From Peribacillus sp. Bi96 (GTDB lineage: Bacteria; Bacillota; Bacilli; Bacillales; DSM-1321): 64,000 nt of DNA. Made by a program: the position numbers and the translations under genes. Each line of letters opens with the position of its first letter. The stretch's first letter is position 1. Shown piece by piece: positions 44,704-55,822 of the stretch. The notes beneath the pieces were generated by a model, which was not told the origin of the DNA, did not search any database, and was given only the letters and a program-made list of their open reading frames with translations. The stretch spans positions 1-64,000 of the forward strand of contig NZ_CAKKLV010000026.1 of NCBI RefSeq assembly GCF_918698115.1. The letters are read 5' to 3'.

Positions 44704-45204
44704 TTACGCGCCTTGTTCTTCTTTTTGTTCTGCCACAGCTTTTGTAGCAAGAGCAAGTCCGCGCATAGGTGCTTGTAGCACGCTGAGTAGCATTGAAAGT
44801 AGGCCTTCGCGTGAAGGTAGTTCTGCAAGAGCTTTAATTTCTTCAGCAGTTGCAACATTTCCTTCGATAACTCCAGCTTTGATTTCTAACGCTTCATGTT
44901 TTTTCGCAAAATCGTTAAGGATTTTTGCTGGCGCAATAACATCTTCATTTGAGAATGCAATTGCGTTTGGTCCTGTTAATGATTCGTTCAAAGTGCTAAG
45001 TTCAGCACTTTCAGCAGCACGGCGAGTCAAAGAGTTTTTGTAAACTTTAAACTCAACGCCAGCTTCACGAAGTTGCTTACGAAGTTCTGTTAATTCAGCA
45101 ACAGTCAATCCACGGTAGTCAACAACAACAGTTGATTGGCTTGCAGTTAATTTCTCAGAAATCTCAGCAACGATTTTTGACTTTTGTTCAATAATTGCGT
45201 TCAT
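44704..45204 (-). CDS. rplJ: 50S ribosomal protein L10 (uL10)
   Basis: This 166-residue protein forms the base of the stalk and binds L12 dimers with its C-terminal helix. It shows [20 protein letters not shown] and [19 protein letters not shown]. The ATG at 45204 has GGAGGTG upstream and gives exactly the B. subtilis length; the open frame 11 codons further upstream is not used. L10 with L12 is expected to repress its own mRNA through the leader just upstream. Confidence 0.98.
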   Translation of the reverse strand: MNAIIEQKSKIVAEISEKLTASQSTVVVDYRGLTVAELTELRKQLREAGVEFKVYKNSLTRRAAESAELSTLNESLTGPNAIAFSNEDVIAPAKILNDFAKKHEALEIKAGVIEGNVATAEEIKALAELPSREGLLSMLLSVLQAPMRGLALATKAVAEQKEEQGA

Positions 45205-45251
45205 CCTTACACCTCCTGTAGATTTGCTTGAAAACATTTATACCGTTTCAA

Positions 45252-45380
45252 AGAAAAAGCCTTCATCTCTATTGCAGACATGAAGGCAGTAATTTCAAAG
45301 GTCATAGTCACCGACTATTATTATCGAATTACCTCGGCAGGAAATTAAGCTCGAATCGAGCACCTACTGTCTACGGTACA
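45252..45380 (-). promoter_or_regulatory. L10 leader (ribosomal-protein autoregulation)
   Basis: The minus strand contains the characteristic ACCGTAGACAGTAGGTGC and TTAATTTCCTGCCGAGGT blocks of the Firmicutes L10 leader. They mimic the L10-binding site of 23S rRNA. A terminator hairpin, GCCTTCAT/ATGAAGGC plus TTTTT (45252-45287), follows, so excess L10(L12)4 probably causes early termination. Confidence 0.92.
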
Positions 45381-45410
45381 AATGATATTCATTTATTCAC
45401 AACAAAACTT

Positions 45411-45440
45411 ATTATAACAATAATAGTTTTGGAATGTCAA
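45411..45440 (-). promoter_or_regulatory. rplJ-rplL promoter
   Basis: On the minus strand a perfect -35 TTGACA (45435-45440) and a perfect -10 TATAAT (45411-45416) are 18 nt apart. They lie directly after the rplA stop codon and upstream of the L10 leader. Confidence 0.8.
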
Positions 45441-46136
45441 TTATTTATTGAAAGTAGAAGGATCAACTTTCACGCCAGGGCCCATTGTAGTTGTTACAGA
45501 AACGTTTTTCATGTAAGTTCCTTTAGCAGCCGCAGGTTTAACTTTCATTAATGTATCATAGATAGTAGTGAAGTTTTCCACTAGTTTAGCATCTTCGAAA
45601 GATACTTTACCGATTGGAGCATGGATGTTACCAGCTTTATCTACGCGGTATTCAACTTTACCAGCTTTGATTTCATTAACAGCTTTTGTTACGTCGAATG
45701 TTACTGTACCAGTTTTAGGGTTAGGCATTAAACCTTTAGGTCCTAATACACGGCCAAGTTTACCAACTTCACCCATCATGTCTGGAGTCGCAACGATTAC
45801 ATCGAAATCGAACCATCCTTGTTGGATTTTGTTGATGAAGTCAGATTCACCAACGTAGTCAGCACCAGCAGCTTCTGCTTCTTTTGCTTTTTCGCCTTTA
45901 GCGAATACTAATACGCGTTGAGTTTTACCAGTACCATTCGGTAGAACTACTGCTCCACGAATTTGTTGGTCAGCTTTCTTAGGGTCTACACCTAAACGGA
46001 AAGCCACTTCAACAGTCGCATCGAATTTTGCGAAGTTTGCTTTTTTAGCAACTTCAATTGCTTCAGTTACAGCATAAGCCTTAGAAACTTCTACAAGCTT
46101 AGCTGCTTCAAGATACTTTTTACCTTTTTTAGCCAT
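45441..46136 (-). CDS. rplA: 50S ribosomal protein L1 (uL1)
   Basis: This 231-residue mobile-stalk protein helps release E-site tRNA. Signatures are [20 protein letters not shown] and [19 protein letters not shown]. Length is normal. It follows rplK after 107 nt. Confidence 0.98.
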   Translation of the reverse strand: MAKKGKKYLEAAKLVEVSKAYAVTEAIEVAKKANFAKFDATVEVAFRLGVDPKKADQQIRGAVVLPNGTGKTQRVLVFAKGEKAKEAEAAGADYVGESDFINKIQQGWFDFDVIVATPDMMGEVGKLGRVLGPKGLMPNPKTGTVTFDVTKAVNEIKAGKVEYRVDKAGNIHAPIGKVSFEDAKLVENFTTIYDTLMKVKPAAAKGTYMKNVSVTTTMGPGVKVDPSTFNK

Positions 46137-46243
46137 GATATAAATCCTCCTAAATTGTGGTTTTAACGGAATGACCTCCCACGAATAAAGGTTGCGAGTA
46201 TCAATCGCAACCCCGTAGAAACAAATAACAACAATTACATGGA

Positions 46244-46669
46244 TTAGTCTTCGATGACAATACCCATGCTGCGAGCAGTACCTTCAACCATACGCATTGC
46301 AGCTTCAACGTTTGCAGCGTTTAGGTCAGGCATTTTAGTTTCAGCAATCTCGCGCACTTGATCACGCTTGACTGTAGCAACTTTTTTACGGTTAGGTTCA
46401 CCAGAACCAGACTCGATACCAGCTACTTTCTTAAGCAATACTGCAGCCGGTGGAGTTTTTGTAATGAATGTAAATGAACGGTCTTCAAATACCGTGATTT
46501 CAACAGGAATAATTAGACCAGCTTGATCTGCTGTACGAGCGTTGAACTCCTTACAGAATCCCATGATGTTTACACCAGCTTGACCTAATGCAGGACCGAC
46601 TGGCGGTGCCGGATTCGCTTTACCAGCAGGAATTTGCAATTTAACCATTTTAATTACTTTTTTAGCCAC
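46244..46669 (-). CDS. rplK: 50S ribosomal protein L11 (uL11)
   Basis: This 141-residue protein at the GTPase-associated centre is needed for RelA activation and is part of the thiostrepton site. It shows [20 protein letters not shown] and [20 protein letters not shown]. The start is GTG at 46669, with GGAGG 8 nt upstream, which gives the B. subtilis length; the 18 codons of open frame before it are not homologous to L11. Confidence 0.97.
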   Translation of the reverse strand: MAKKVIKMVKLQIPAGKANPAPPVGPALGQAGVNIMGFCKEFNARTADQAGLIIPVEITVFEDRSFTFITKTPPAAVLLKKVAGIESGSGEPNRKKVATVKRDQVREIAETKMPDLNAANVEAAMRMVEGTARSMGIVIED

Positions 46670-46843
46670 GAGACACACCTCCTTATAAGTCCGTGATGTG
46701 GTAATAGGGATATACCCTCCCACTCATCTTGAATTCTTTATATATTAATAAAGAATGCTTGTATCGTTGAGGCCTAAAAATTGAAACATACTGACCTTTG
46801 AAATTTTACCACTTTCAAATGGCAATTTCAAGTTTTTTTCCGT

Positions 46844-47377
46844 TTATAATTTTTCCACTTGATTAAAATCAAGTTCTACCGGTGTATCACGACCGAACAT
46901 ATTGACTAGGACCCTTACTTTACCTTTATCTTTATCAAGTTCTTCAATCGGTCCTGCAAAGGTTGCAAACGGCCCTTCTTTAACCTGAACAGTATCTCCG
47001 ATTTCAAAATCAACTTCGATTTTGCTTTCATCGACACCCATTCGTTTAAGAACGACTTCAATTTCTTCCGGTAGCAATGCAGTCGGTTTAGACCCAGCTC
47101 CAGATGAACCTACGAAACCTGTTACGCCAGGTGTATTCCGGACAACATACCAAGAATCATCCGTCATGATGATCTCAACCAATACATAACCCGGAAACAC
47201 TTTCTTTTTGGTTACTTTCTTTTTGCCGTCTTTCATTTCTGTTTCTTCTTCTTCTGGAACTACGACTCGAAAGATCTTGTCTTCCATCCCCATTGTTTCA
47301 ACACGTTTTTCCAAGTTAGCCTTAACCTTGTTCTCATAACCTGAATAGGTGTGAACTACATACCAATTCTTTTCCAT
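46844..47377 (-). CDS. nusG: Transcription termination/antitermination factor NusG
   Basis: This 177-residue factor has an N-terminal NGN domain that binds RNA polymerase (KNWYVVHTYSGYENKVK) and a C-terminal KOW domain (about 125-177, with GDTVQVKEGPFATFAGPIEE). In B. subtilis NusG also stimulates sequence-specific pausing. A terminator separates it from secE, so it may have its own promoter. Confidence 0.97.
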   Translation of the reverse strand: MEKNWYVVHTYSGYENKVKANLEKRVETMGMEDKIFRVVVPEEEETEMKDGKKKVTKKKVFPGYVLVEIIMTDDSWYVVRNTPGVTGFVGSSGAGSKPTALLPEEIEVVLKRMGVDESKIEVDFEIGDTVQVKEGPFATFAGPIEELDKDKGKVRVLVNMFGRDTPVELDFNQVEKL

Positions 47378-47562
47378 GTGTTAGGACTTTAACGTCCTTC
47401 CCTCCCCGCAATCAATCAGTTTCTTTATTAATCTTTATCTTTGAACGTTTTAGCCAAAAAACCAATTCCGCGTCATCTCGACTTAACTAGAATATATAGT
47501 GATGATTCATATTACAGCAGTGGCACGATTTTGAACTTCTTCACTTCTTAAAAAAGACAAAT

Positions 47563-47586
47563 TAAAAAACCCGTTTCCGGGCTTTT
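47563..47586 (-). terminator. Terminator between secE and nusG
   Basis: On the minus strand AAAGCCCG pairs with CGGGTTTT around GAAA and is followed by T residues. It lies 50 nt beyond the secE stop. Confidence 0.8.
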
Positions 47587-47635
47587 CTGCTGACACATAT
47601 TATTCTATCACTATTATACCTTATTTTCGAATCTC

Positions 47636-47818
47636 TTATTCAATAACTAAGCGAATTAATTCGGAAATGCCCAAATCGACCACTGTAAAGAATAAAGCCA
47701 TAAACAATACAGTCGTTACTACCACGATTGTATATTTGGTAAGCTCCTTGCGTTTTGGCCAGCTTACTTTTTGCATTTCGCGAGCGACTCCGCTGAAAAA
47801 TTCGGTAAAACGTTTCAT
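47636..47818 (-). CDS. secE: Preprotein translocase subunit SecE
   Basis: This 60-residue single-span protein clamps SecY. The amphipathic N-terminal part contains EMQKVSWPKRKELTKYT, and the membrane helix is about residues 30-50. The ATG at 47818 is chosen since GGAGG lies 8 nt before it; a TTG five codons earlier overlaps that site. Confidence 0.95.
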   Translation of the reverse strand: MKRFTEFFSGVAREMQKVSWPKRKELTKYTIVVVTTVLFMALFFTVVDLGISELIRLVIE

Positions 47819-47870
47819 GAATGTATCCTCCAAGCATTAGACAGCTTCTGTCAATCTATTTATAAAACGG

Positions 47871-48020
47871 TTATTTCGTTTCTTTATGGATCGCGTGTGC
47901 GTTGCAAGTACTGCAAAACTTCTTGATTTCCAGGCGTTCGCCGCTTGTTGATTGTTTGCTTTCGTAACTATAATTTCTTGAACCGCAATCTATGCAGGCA
48001 AGAACGATTTTTTTTCGCAT
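47871..48020 (-). CDS. rpmG: 50S ribosomal protein L33 (bL33)
   Basis: This 49-residue protein is read directly from the sequence (MRKKIVLACIDCGSRNY…, ending HAIHKETK). Two C-x2-C pairs (CIDC and CSTC) make it the zinc-binding form. It precedes secE by 52 nt, as in other Bacilli. Confidence 0.95.
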   Translation of the reverse strand: MRKKIVLACIDCGSRNYSYESKQSTSGERLEIKKFCSTCNAHAIHKETK

Positions 48021-48054
48021 TAGATACACCTATCCTATCTACTATATCCATAAA

Positions 48055-48083
48055 ACCTTATCACGGCTGTCTTTTATTGTCAA
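48055..48083 (-). promoter_or_regulatory. rpmG-secE promoter
   Basis: On the minus strand a perfect -35 TTGACA (48078-48083) and a -10 TAAGGT (48055-48060) are 17 nt apart, 35 nt upstream of rpmG. Confidence 0.55.
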
Positions 48084-48227
48084 TATCAAAGCAGGCTTTG
48101 CCCCTTTATGGATATTGGAAATAAGAAATTCCGGTTTCTTAACATCCATTTAAAAAATCTTAGTGAATAATAATAAACTTCCAAGTGGAGAAGGGACAGA
48201 TGAAATTAAGCGGAAAAAGCGGAGGGA

Positions 48228-48878
48228 TTATAAACTGATTTCCCTTACTTCCAGATAGCGCTCGAGTTTTCTTTTCACCCGCTGAAGGGCGTTATCGATT
48301 GACTTAACATGCCGGTTCAACTCTTCCGAAATTTCTTGGTAGGTTTGGCCATCCAAGTAAAGAGCTAACACTTTTCTCTCAAGATCACTCAGGAGCTCGG
48401 CCATTTTTAATTCGATATCGTCAAACTCTTCTTTGTTGATAATCAGCTCTTCCGGGTCCAAAACTTTCGTACCCGATATAATATCCATAAGAGTTCGGTC
48501 CGATTCCTCATCATAAATGGGCTTGTCCAGGGAAACATAGGAATTGAGCGGAATATGCTTTTGACGTGTAGCCGTTTTAATAGCTGTAATGATCTGCCTC
48601 GTAATGCATAGTTCTGCAAATGCTTTAAAAGAAGATAACTTATCTCCTTTAAAATCACGGACGGCTTTATATAAACCAATCATACCTTCTTGCACGATGT
48701 CTTCTTTATCTGCACCAATTAAGAAATAAGTCCTTGCCTTTGCCCTAACAAAATTACGATACTTTTGGATCAGAAAATCCAGCGCTTCGCTGTCTCCGGT
48801 GTGTACCAACCCTATCAATTCATCATCATCAAACTGCAGATATTTTTCGTTCAGTTTCATTCCGAATTTGAGACCCAC
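48228..48878 (-). CDS. sigH: RNA polymerase sigma factor SigH (sigma-30)
   Basis: This 216-residue sigma-70-family factor drives early sporulation and competence genes at the onset of stationary phase. Region 2 contains GADKEDIVQEGMIGLYKAV and AFAELCITRQIITAIK; region 4 holds the helix-turn-helix YQEISEELNRHVKSIDNALQ. The start is GTG at 48878, with AGGGGG 7 nt upstream. It lies between rpmG and rae1 as in B. subtilis. Confidence 0.97.
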   Translation of the reverse strand: MGLKFGMKLNEKYLQFDDDELIGLVHTGDSEALDFLIQKYRNFVRAKARTYFLIGADKEDIVQEGMIGLYKAVRDFKGDKLSSFKAFAELCITRQIITAIKTATRQKHIPLNSYVSLDKPIYDEESDRTLMDIISGTKVLDPEELIINKEEFDDIELKMAELLSDLERKVLALYLDGQTYQEISEELNRHVKSIDNALQRVKRKLERYLEVREISL

Positions 48879-48945
48879 ATTAAATCCCCCTGACCTGACT
48901 CAGATAGAAATATTATACAGCAGGTAAAATTTACCCGTCAATGGT

Positions 48946-49455
48946 TCAAATCTTCCCCCGACGCCATTTTTCGAAAATTTCTGCCACTTCTTCACTTAGC
49001 GGAATTTTTGCTGCAGGTTTTATCGTCGTTGTTTTTCTTACATCTTTCTTGATTTCCCCTTGAATTTCTACCATTTCTATAAGCAGTTCGCGAGCAGATT
49101 TCCTTAGAGCCCCTTGACCAAAGATCACCCACTGTTCCGTGAAGTCAGAGGTTGCCACTTGAATCTGTGTTTTGACGTTATTCAGTTCAATGGCCATCTT
49201 TTCTATTCTCTCATCCGCCGTTTCATTTTCTTTTGTAAAAATTACATCAACGTTGTGATTTTTGAATATACGGGCAATTCCCTGAACATATTGAGCGTCA
49301 AATACGACAATTACGCGGTATCCGGTAAATGCTTGATATTCCGCCATCATTTCAATCAACCGATCTCTTGCAGCAGCAAGGTCCCGTTCTTTTAATTCTC
49401 TCAGTTCCGGCCAGGCTCCAATAATGTTATAACCGTCCACCAACAGAATATTCAT
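48946..49455 (-). CDS. rae1: Ribosome-associated endonuclease Rae1 (YacP)
   Basis: This 169-residue NYN (PIN-like) domain nuclease shows the N-terminal Asp motif ILLVDGYNIIGAW and acidic residues in FDAQY and NETADERIE. In B. subtilis Rae1 cuts certain mRNAs in the ribosomal A site. It is 4 nt from rlmB and belongs to the cysS-mrnC-rlmB-rae1 cluster. Confidence 0.93.
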   Translation of the reverse strand: MNILLVDGYNIIGAWPELRELKERDLAAARDRLIEMMAEYQAFTGYRVIVVFDAQYVQGIARIFKNHNVDVIFTKENETADERIEKMAIELNNVKTQIQVATSDFTEQWVIFGQGALRKSARELLIEMVEIQGEIKKDVRKTTTIKPAAKIPLSEEVAEIFEKWRRGKI

Positions 49456-49459
49456 CCCA

Positions 49460-50203
49460 TCATTGTCCTAAAGGATTTCTTTTTCTATAAACCTCATACA
49501 TCAATAAACTGGCTGCTACCGATGCATTTAACGAAGTGACTTGTCCTGCCATAGGGAGACGGATGAGAAAATCGCATTTTTCCTTCATTAACCGGGCCAT
49601 ACCTTTTCCTTCACTACCGATAACAAGTCCAATCGGCATCTTACCGTCCATGTTACGGTAATCATCACTGCCTTTTGCATCTGTTCCGACTATCCATACT
49701 CCGCGCTCTTTCAGCTCTTCCACCGCTCTTGCCAAGTTTGTAACGCGAGCAACCGGAATATACTCTATTGCACCTGTTGAAGCTTTAGCCACAGTTGCCG
49801 TTAAGCCCACCGCTCTTCTTTTCGGGATGATGATCCCATGGGCCCCTACAGCATCCGCCGTTCTCATGATCGAACCTAAATTATGCGGATCTTCAATTTC
49901 ATCAAGGATCATGAAAAAAGGTGCTTCATCTCGTTCCGCAGCTTTTGCAAATAAATCATCCAATTCGACATATTCATAAGCAGCCACTTGTGCAACAACG
50001 CCTTGATGGATACCTTCTGCCATTTGGTCAATTTTTTTCTTCGGTACGATCTGCACGAATACCTTCTTTTCCTTCGCCAGACCGATTAGTGGTTGCATCG
50101 AGCCTTTTTGAGAGCCCTCCGCTATCCAAATTTTATTAACTTCCCGTTCGGAGCGAAGAGCTTCCAATACGGGGTTTCTGCCAATGATATATTCTTCGCT
50201 CAT
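49460..50203 (-). CDS. rlmB: 23S rRNA (guanosine-2'-O-)-methyltransferase RlmB
   Basis: This 247-residue SPOUT-class enzyme of the TrmH family has an N-terminal L30e-like substrate-binding domain (about 1-75) and a C-terminal knotted domain. Motifs are [31 protein letters not shown] and [20 protein letters not shown]. It probably methylates G2251 (E. coli numbering). The start overlaps the mrnC stop by 4 nt (ATGA). Confidence 0.95.
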   Translation of the reverse strand: MSEEYIIGRNPVLEALRSEREVNKIWIAEGSQKGSMQPLIGLAKEKKVFVQIVPKKKIDQMAEGIHQGVVAQVAAYEYVELDDLFAKAAERDEAPFFMILDEIEDPHNLGSIMRTADAVGAHGIIIPKRRAVGLTATVAKASTGAIEYIPVARVTNLARAVEELKERGVWIVGTDAKGSDDYRNMDGKMPIGLVIGSEGKGMARLMKEKCDFLIRLPMAGQVTSLNASVAASLLMYEVYRKRNPLGQ

Positions 50204-50622
50204 GGGTTACTCCCCTTTTCTTCTTCAATGTATTCAATAGATTTTTTAATGAGTTCTTCCATTCTTTCTATTCGACCGGATAAATACAAAAAGCCCATAA
50301 GTGCCTCGAAGGCTGTACTATAGCGATACGTTTGCACATCTGTATTCTTCGGTACCGAACCGGATTTCGCATTTCTGCCCCGCCGAACGACAGCGGTTTC
50401 CTCTTCCGATAACCATTCTGATTCGAGAAAAAAATGGATGACTTTATTTTGTGCTTTAGCCGCTACAAATGATGTAGCTTTTTTGTGAAGAAGATTGGGC
50501 TTGACCGCTCCTTTTTGAATGAGGTGATGCCGGATATACGTTTCGTATACGGCATCCCCTATATAAGCTAAAGCAAGACTGTTCAGCATTTTTGCATCTA
50601 TCTTACTATCGTAATGAAGCAT
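50200..50622 (-). CDS. mrnC: Mini-ribonuclease 3
   Basis: This 140-residue RNase III catalytic domain lacks a dsRNA-binding domain. The signature is [12 protein letters not shown], and a further acidic motif lies in [10 protein letters not shown]. In Bacillus it matures the ends of 23S rRNA with L3 as helper. It follows cysS after 3 nt and overlaps rlmB by 4 nt. Confidence 0.95.
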   Translation of the reverse strand: MLHYDSKIDAKMLNSLALAYIGDAVYETYIRHHLIQKGAVKPNLLHKKATSFVAAKAQNKVIHFFLESEWLSEEETAVVRRGRNAKSGSVPKNTDVQTYRYSTAFEALMGFLYLSGRIERMEELIKKSIEYIEEEKGSNP

Positions 50623-50625
50623 TAA

Positions 50626-52023
50626 TTACCCTCTTTTCCATCTTGTACCTTGAGGGGTATCCTCTAATATGATATTCATGTTTTTCAAGCGATCACGAAT
50701 TTCATCAGATAACCCAAAATTGCGGTCTTTCCGCGCTTGAATTCTCTGCTGGATCAAGCCTTCAATTTCTTCATCCAATAGCCCCTCTTCTTCCAGGGAC
50801 AAACCGAGGACAGTAAATAAGGTATTGAATTTCTCAAGGAAAGCTTCGATGACTTCCTTGTCTGTATTTTTCTCCATTAAGTAATAATTTGCTTGCTTGG
50901 ACAGTTCAAAGAGTATGGATATCGCATTAGCTGTGTTGAAATCATCATCCATTTCCTGAATGAACTGTTCATGTAAATCATTAACCTTCGAAAGCCAAAC
51001 ATCATTATTTTCAGTCAAACCATCGCTTAATTGAAGGCGATGCTTTAAGTTTTGATAAGATGTCTTTAACCGCTCAAGTGCCGCTTTTATATTTTCAAGC
51101 ACTTCTTCACTATAATTGATGGGATGACGGTAATGTACGGATAACATAAAGAAGCGTAACACTTGCGGATCATGCTTCTGTATGATGTCATGCACAAGAA
51201 CGAAATTCCCTAACGACTTAGACATTTTTTCATTGTCAATATTTATATACCCATTATGCATCCAATAATTCGCAAAGGACTTACCTGTCAATGCTTCAGA
51301 TTGTGCAATTTCATTTTCATGATGCGGGAAAGCTAGATCTTGACCTCCTGCATGAATATCGATAGTATCACCCAAATACTTTTTGACCATTGCGGAGCAT
51401 TCAATATGCCAACCAGGACGTCCCTTACCCCATGGGCTCTCCCATGATATTTCATCATCCTTAGCCGCTTTCCAAAGAGCAAAATCAAGGGCATCTTGTT
51501 TCTTCTCCCCAATTTCAATCCTAGCCCCGACTCTCAACTCATCGATGGACTGATGTGACAGTTTGCCATACCCCTCAAATTTACGAGTACGGTAGTACAC
51601 ATCCCCTTCAGATTCATAAGCGAATCCTTTTTCAATTAATGCCGAGATGAATTCAATGATAGCATCCATGTTCTCCATTACGGTTGGGTGAGCATCAGCT
51701 TTTTTGCAGCCCAAGGCAGACACGTCTTCAAAATAAGCCTTGATGAAACGTTCTGATATTGTCGGGACATCTTCCCCCAATTCTTTTGCCGCACGAATCA
51801 GTTTATCATCTACATCTGTAAAATTCGAAACGAATTGAACTTCATACCCACGGTAATCCAGATACCTGCGAACGGTATCAAATACGATTGCCGGTCTGGC
51901 ATTACCAATATGAATGTAATTATAGACAGTGGGACCACATACGTACATCTTCACCTTTCCCTCTTCCATCGGGACAAAGGTTTCCTTTTTTCTTGTTGCT
52001 GTGTTATATATTTTAATTGCCAT
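50626..52023 (-). CDS. cysS: Cysteinyl-tRNA synthetase
   Basis: This 465-residue class I synthetase charges tRNA-Cys. The zinc-site Cys is in CGPTVYN, HIGH is IHIGNARP, and KMSKS is EKMSKSLGN. The anticodon-binding C-terminal part is complete. It is one base from cysE, so it should share the T-box-controlled transcript with cysE. Confidence 0.97.
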   Translation of the reverse strand: MAIKIYNTATRKKETFVPMEEGKVKMYVCGPTVYNYIHIGNARPAIVFDTVRRYLDYRGYEVQFVSNFTDVDDKLIRAAKELGEDVPTISERFIKAYFEDVSALGCKKADAHPTVMENMDAIIEFISALIEKGFAYESEGDVYYRTRKFEGYGKLSHQSIDELRVGARIEIGEKKQDALDFALWKAAKDDEISWESPWGKGRPGWHIECSAMVKKYLGDTIDIHAGGQDLAFPHHENEIAQSEALTGKSFANYWMHNGYINIDNEKMSKSLGNFVLVHDIIQKHDPQVLRFFMLSVHYRHPINYSEEVLENIKAALERLKTSYQNLKHRLQLSDGLTENNDVWLSKVNDLHEQFIQEMDDDFNTANAISILFELSKQANYYLMEKNTDKEVIEAFLEKFNTLFTVLGLSLEEEGLLDEEIEGLIQQRIQARKDRNFGLSDEIRDRLKNMNIILEDTPQGTRWKRG

Positions 52024-52024
52024 A

Positions 52025-52675
52025 TTATAAACTCCTTTCTTCCTGCTTCTGCTCAGCCAACCTCGTTTTTAAGGCCCTGATTTCACTATCCATTTCCTTT
52101 AAACGATCAGCGATTGGATCAGGAAGATCTGAATGATTTAGGTCTTTTTTGATTTTGATACCATCTTGAATGACCACTTTTCCTGGAATGCCCACCACTG
52201 TGGAATTAGGTGGCACTTCCTTTAAAACGACCGAGCCTGCACCGATTTTTGAGTTCTCACCAACGGTAATGGAACCCAGAACTTTCGCTCCTGTTGCAAT
52301 CAACACATTATCCTTTATCGTAGGATGGCGTTTTCCCTTTTCCTTTCCTGTCCCTCCAAGGGTTACACCTTGAAAGACAGAGACATTATCACCAATCTCG
52401 CACGTTTCGCCAATGACGATCCCCATTCCATGATCAATGAAGAAACGGCGGCCAATCGTAGCTCCTGGATGTATTTCAATCCCGGTAAAAAAACGACTGA
52501 CTTGAGATATACTTCTCGCTAAGAAAAAAAACTTCTTCTTAAATAGTGCGTGAGCCATCCTATGACTCCAAATCGCATGTAATCCCGCATACGTCAAAAT
52601 GACTTCCAAATAACTGCGCGCTGCAGGGTCTTGATCAAAAACCACTTCGATATCCTCTTTAAACATCTTTAACAA
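52025..52675 (-). CDS. cysE: Serine O-acetyltransferase
   Basis: This 216-residue enzyme makes O-acetylserine, the direct precursor of cysteine. An N-terminal helical part with [20 protein letters not shown] is followed by hexapeptide repeats ([37 protein letters not shown]). The start is TTG at 52675, with GGGGGG 7 nt upstream; an ATG three codons later is too far from that site. It is the first gene after the Cys T-box. Confidence 0.95.
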   Translation of the reverse strand: MLKMFKEDIEVVFDQDPAARSYLEVILTYAGLHAIWSHRMAHALFKKKFFFLARSISQVSRFFTGIEIHPGATIGRRFFIDHGMGIVIGETCEIGDNVSVFQGVTLGGTGKEKGKRHPTIKDNVLIATGAKVLGSITVGENSKIGAGSVVLKEVPPNSTVVGIPGKVVIQDGIKIKKDLNHSDLPDPIADRLKEMDSEIRALKTRLAEQKQEERSL

Positions 52676-52737
52676 GATGATTCCCCCCTATGCTCTGTCT
52701 TTTTCTAACACCCCTTTTAAAGCTTTAAAGCATATAA

Positions 52738-52995
52738 AAAAGCGTCTCTGTCCATATAGACAGAGACGCTTTAAGCGCGGTTCCACTCTGTTTGGGATGT
52801 ATGAAGCAGGTAAAGCTTTCCCTGTTTTTCCATCCCCAACTTTAATCCCTGTAACGGAGGACATTCCGCCTATGCCTACTATCGGTTAGTTCAGCAAAGG
52901 ACTCAAGGGTGCATTTCAGAAAACGAGAGGCTTGAACCACTTTCAGCAGGTTATGGTTCTCTCTAAAAAGCTTCGTTTACTTACTTCTCCCCATC
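52738..52995 (-). promoter_or_regulatory. T-box leader (tRNA-Cys sensing) for cysE-cysS
   Basis: The minus strand shows the T-box core AGAGTGGAACCGCG (complement of 52776-52789), followed by a strong terminator AAAGCGTCTCTGTC / GACAGAGACGCTTT plus T-run (~52738-52778). Stem I lies upstream, and its specifier loop reads GAAATGCACC, giving a TGC (Cys) specifier at 52911-52913. Uncharged tRNA-Cys should favour read-through into cysE and cysS. A possible promoter begins with TTGTCG near 53039-53044. Confidence 0.93.
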
Positions 52996-53048
52996 TACGC
53001 GTTCTTTTCTAAGATTATTAAATACTATATTACATTTTCGACAAATTG

Positions 53049-54506
53049 TTAATATAAAATACTCTGAATACGCTGTTTAATTTTTTCCTTGCCCAGTAAT
53101 GAGATCGCCTTAGGCAAATCAGGACCATGTGTTTGACCCGTGACGGCTGCCCGAATCGGCATGAATAATTTTTTCCCTTTATGGCCTGTGCTTTTTTGTA
53201 CCGCTTTAATCGACTTCTTGATTTCATCTGCTTTAAATTCTTCAAGCCCTTCGATTTCCTGAAGGAAAGCTTTCATGACTTCCGGCACTTGTTCCTCAGC
53301 CAGGACTTCCTTCGCTTCTGGTTCGAATTGGACCTCATCCTTGAAAAACAGTTCAGACAGCTCAACAATTTCCGCTCCATAGCTCATCTGCTCTTGATAA
53401 AGGGAAACAAGGCCATGTACCCACTCTGCTTCTTCAGCAGTTAGTGTCTCAGAAACCTTTCCAGCCTTAATTAAGTGAGGCATTGACAATTCGACTGCGC
53501 GATCCACGTCCAATTGCTTCAGGTATTGGTTATTCATCCATGTAAGCTTTTGCTTATCGAAAAGTGCAGGCGATTTAGACAATCGATCAGCATCGAAAAG
53601 ATTAATGAACTCTTCTTTTGTGAAAATCTCTTCCTCTCCGACCGGAGACCAACCTAGTAATGTAATGAAATTGAATAAAGCTTCAGGTAAATAACCAAGC
53701 TCTTCATATTGCTCAATGAATTGAATGATTGATTCATCACGTTTACTCAGTTTCTTCCTGCTTTCGTTTACGATCAGCGTCATATGACCGAAAACCGGCG
53801 GCTCCCAGCCGAATGCTTCATAAATCATCATTTGCTTTGGAGTATTGGAAATATGGTCGTCCCCACGAAGGACATGGGAAATCTTCATCAGGTGGTCATC
53901 GACAGCAACTGCAAAGTTATAAGTTGGGATGCCATCTTTTTTCACGATAACAAAATCACCAAAGCCATCTGTATCAAACGAAACGTCATCCTTAACCATA
54001 TCTTTGAAAGTAAGGACTTTCCCAGCTGGAACAGCAAAACGAATGCTAGGCTTTCTTCCTTCAGCCACTAGTTTCGCTTGCTCCTCTTCAGTTAAATGCT
54101 TGCACTTCCCTGAATATTTTGGTGTTTCATTACGCTCGACCTGTCCTTCACGTTCAGCTTCAAGCTCTTCTTCCGTACAATAGCATTTATAAGCCAAGCC
54201 CTTATCTAAAAGCTCTTGATGCAAACCCTGATATAGGTCGTTTCTTTCAGACTGACGATATGGCCCATATTCACCGCCTACATCGACACCTTCATCCCAA
54301 TCCATACCAAGCCATTTTAAATATTTCAGCTGACTTTCTTCGCCGCCTTCAATATTTCTCTTTTGGTCGGTATCTTCAATACGGATGATGAATTTACCGC
54401 CTTTGTTTCGTGCGTATAAGTAATTAAATAAAGCCGTCCGTGCATTTCCTATATGTAAATGTCCAGTCGGACTCGGTGCATAGCGAACTCGAATATCGCT
54501 GCTCAT
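53049..54506 (-). CDS. gltX: Glutamyl-tRNA synthetase
   Basis: This 485-residue class I synthetase shows [19 protein letters not shown] (HIGH) and KLSKRDES (KMSKS). In Bacillus it is non-discriminating and also charges tRNA-Gln with Glu for amidation by GatCAB. It precedes the T-box by only a few nucleotides. Confidence 0.97.
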   Translation of the reverse strand: MSSDIRVRYAPSPTGHLHIGNARTALFNYLYARNKGGKFIIRIEDTDQKRNIEGGEESQLKYLKWLGMDWDEGVDVGGEYGPYRQSERNDLYQGLHQELLDKGLAYKCYCTEEELEAEREGQVERNETPKYSGKCKHLTEEEQAKLVAEGRKPSIRFAVPAGKVLTFKDMVKDDVSFDTDGFGDFVIVKKDGIPTYNFAVAVDDHLMKISHVLRGDDHISNTPKQMMIYEAFGWEPPVFGHMTLIVNESRKKLSKRDESIIQFIEQYEELGYLPEALFNFITLLGWSPVGEEEIFTKEEFINLFDADRLSKSPALFDKQKLTWMNNQYLKQLDVDRAVELSMPHLIKAGKVSETLTAEEAEWVHGLVSLYQEQMSYGAEIVELSELFFKDEVQFEPEAKEVLAEEQVPEVMKAFLQEIEGLEEFKADEIKKSIKAVQKSTGHKGKKLFMPIRAAVTGQTHGPDLPKAISLLGKEKIKQRIQSILY

Positions 54507-54596
54507 GATATATATAGACCTCCCAGTCGTTCTTTTCTATTGTTCATTTTATCATTTATATACATTGGATTAAAGGCATCCACTCTAAAAACGAAT

Positions 54597-55076
54597 TTAG
54601 TTTGATTTAACCAATAAGACTACAGCCTGTGCCGCGATTCCTTCGCTTCGTCCTGTAAATCCAAGTTTCTCCGTAGTGGTCGCCTTTACATTGATCCTAT
54701 CTACCGAGGCATCTAAAAGTTCTGCAATCCTGACTCGCATGTCCTCAATATACGGTGCCATTTTCGGGCTTTGTGCAATGATTGTACAATCTGCATTGCC
54801 TAGGGTATATCCCTCTTTTTTTACAATCGCCCAAATATACTGAAGCAGTTTTGCCGAATCGGCATCTTTAAATTCCGGATCCGTATCCGGAAAATGTTTA
54901 CCGATATCCCCTGCACCAATTGCCCCCAAACAAGCATCGGCAACAGTATGTAAAAGCACATCCGCATCCGAATGACCTAGCAAACCTTTCTCATACGGAA
55001 TTGTAATTCCGCCAATGATCAATGGTCTTCCCTCTACAAGCTGATGAACGTCATATCCTTGTCCAATTCGAAACAT
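54597..55076 (-). CDS. ispF: 2-C-methyl-D-erythritol 2,4-cyclodiphosphate synthase
   Basis: This 159-residue MEP-pathway enzyme closes the cyclodiphosphate ring. The metal ligands are in GYDVHQL and [31 protein letters not shown] is the C-terminal signature. The ATG at 55076 has GGGGAG 7 nt upstream; an ATG six codons earlier precedes that site. It is 14 nt from ispD. Confidence 0.96.
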   Translation of the reverse strand: MFRIGQGYDVHQLVEGRPLIIGGITIPYEKGLLGHSDADVLLHTVADACLGAIGAGDIGKHFPDTDPEFKDADSAKLLQYIWAIVKKEGYTLGNADCTIIAQSPKMAPYIEDMRVRIAELLDASVDRINVKATTTEKLGFTGRSEGIAAQAVVLLVKSN

Positions 55077-55090
55077 ATCATTCTCCCCAA

Positions 55091-55813
<723 letters not shown>

Positions 55814-55822
<9 letters not shown>

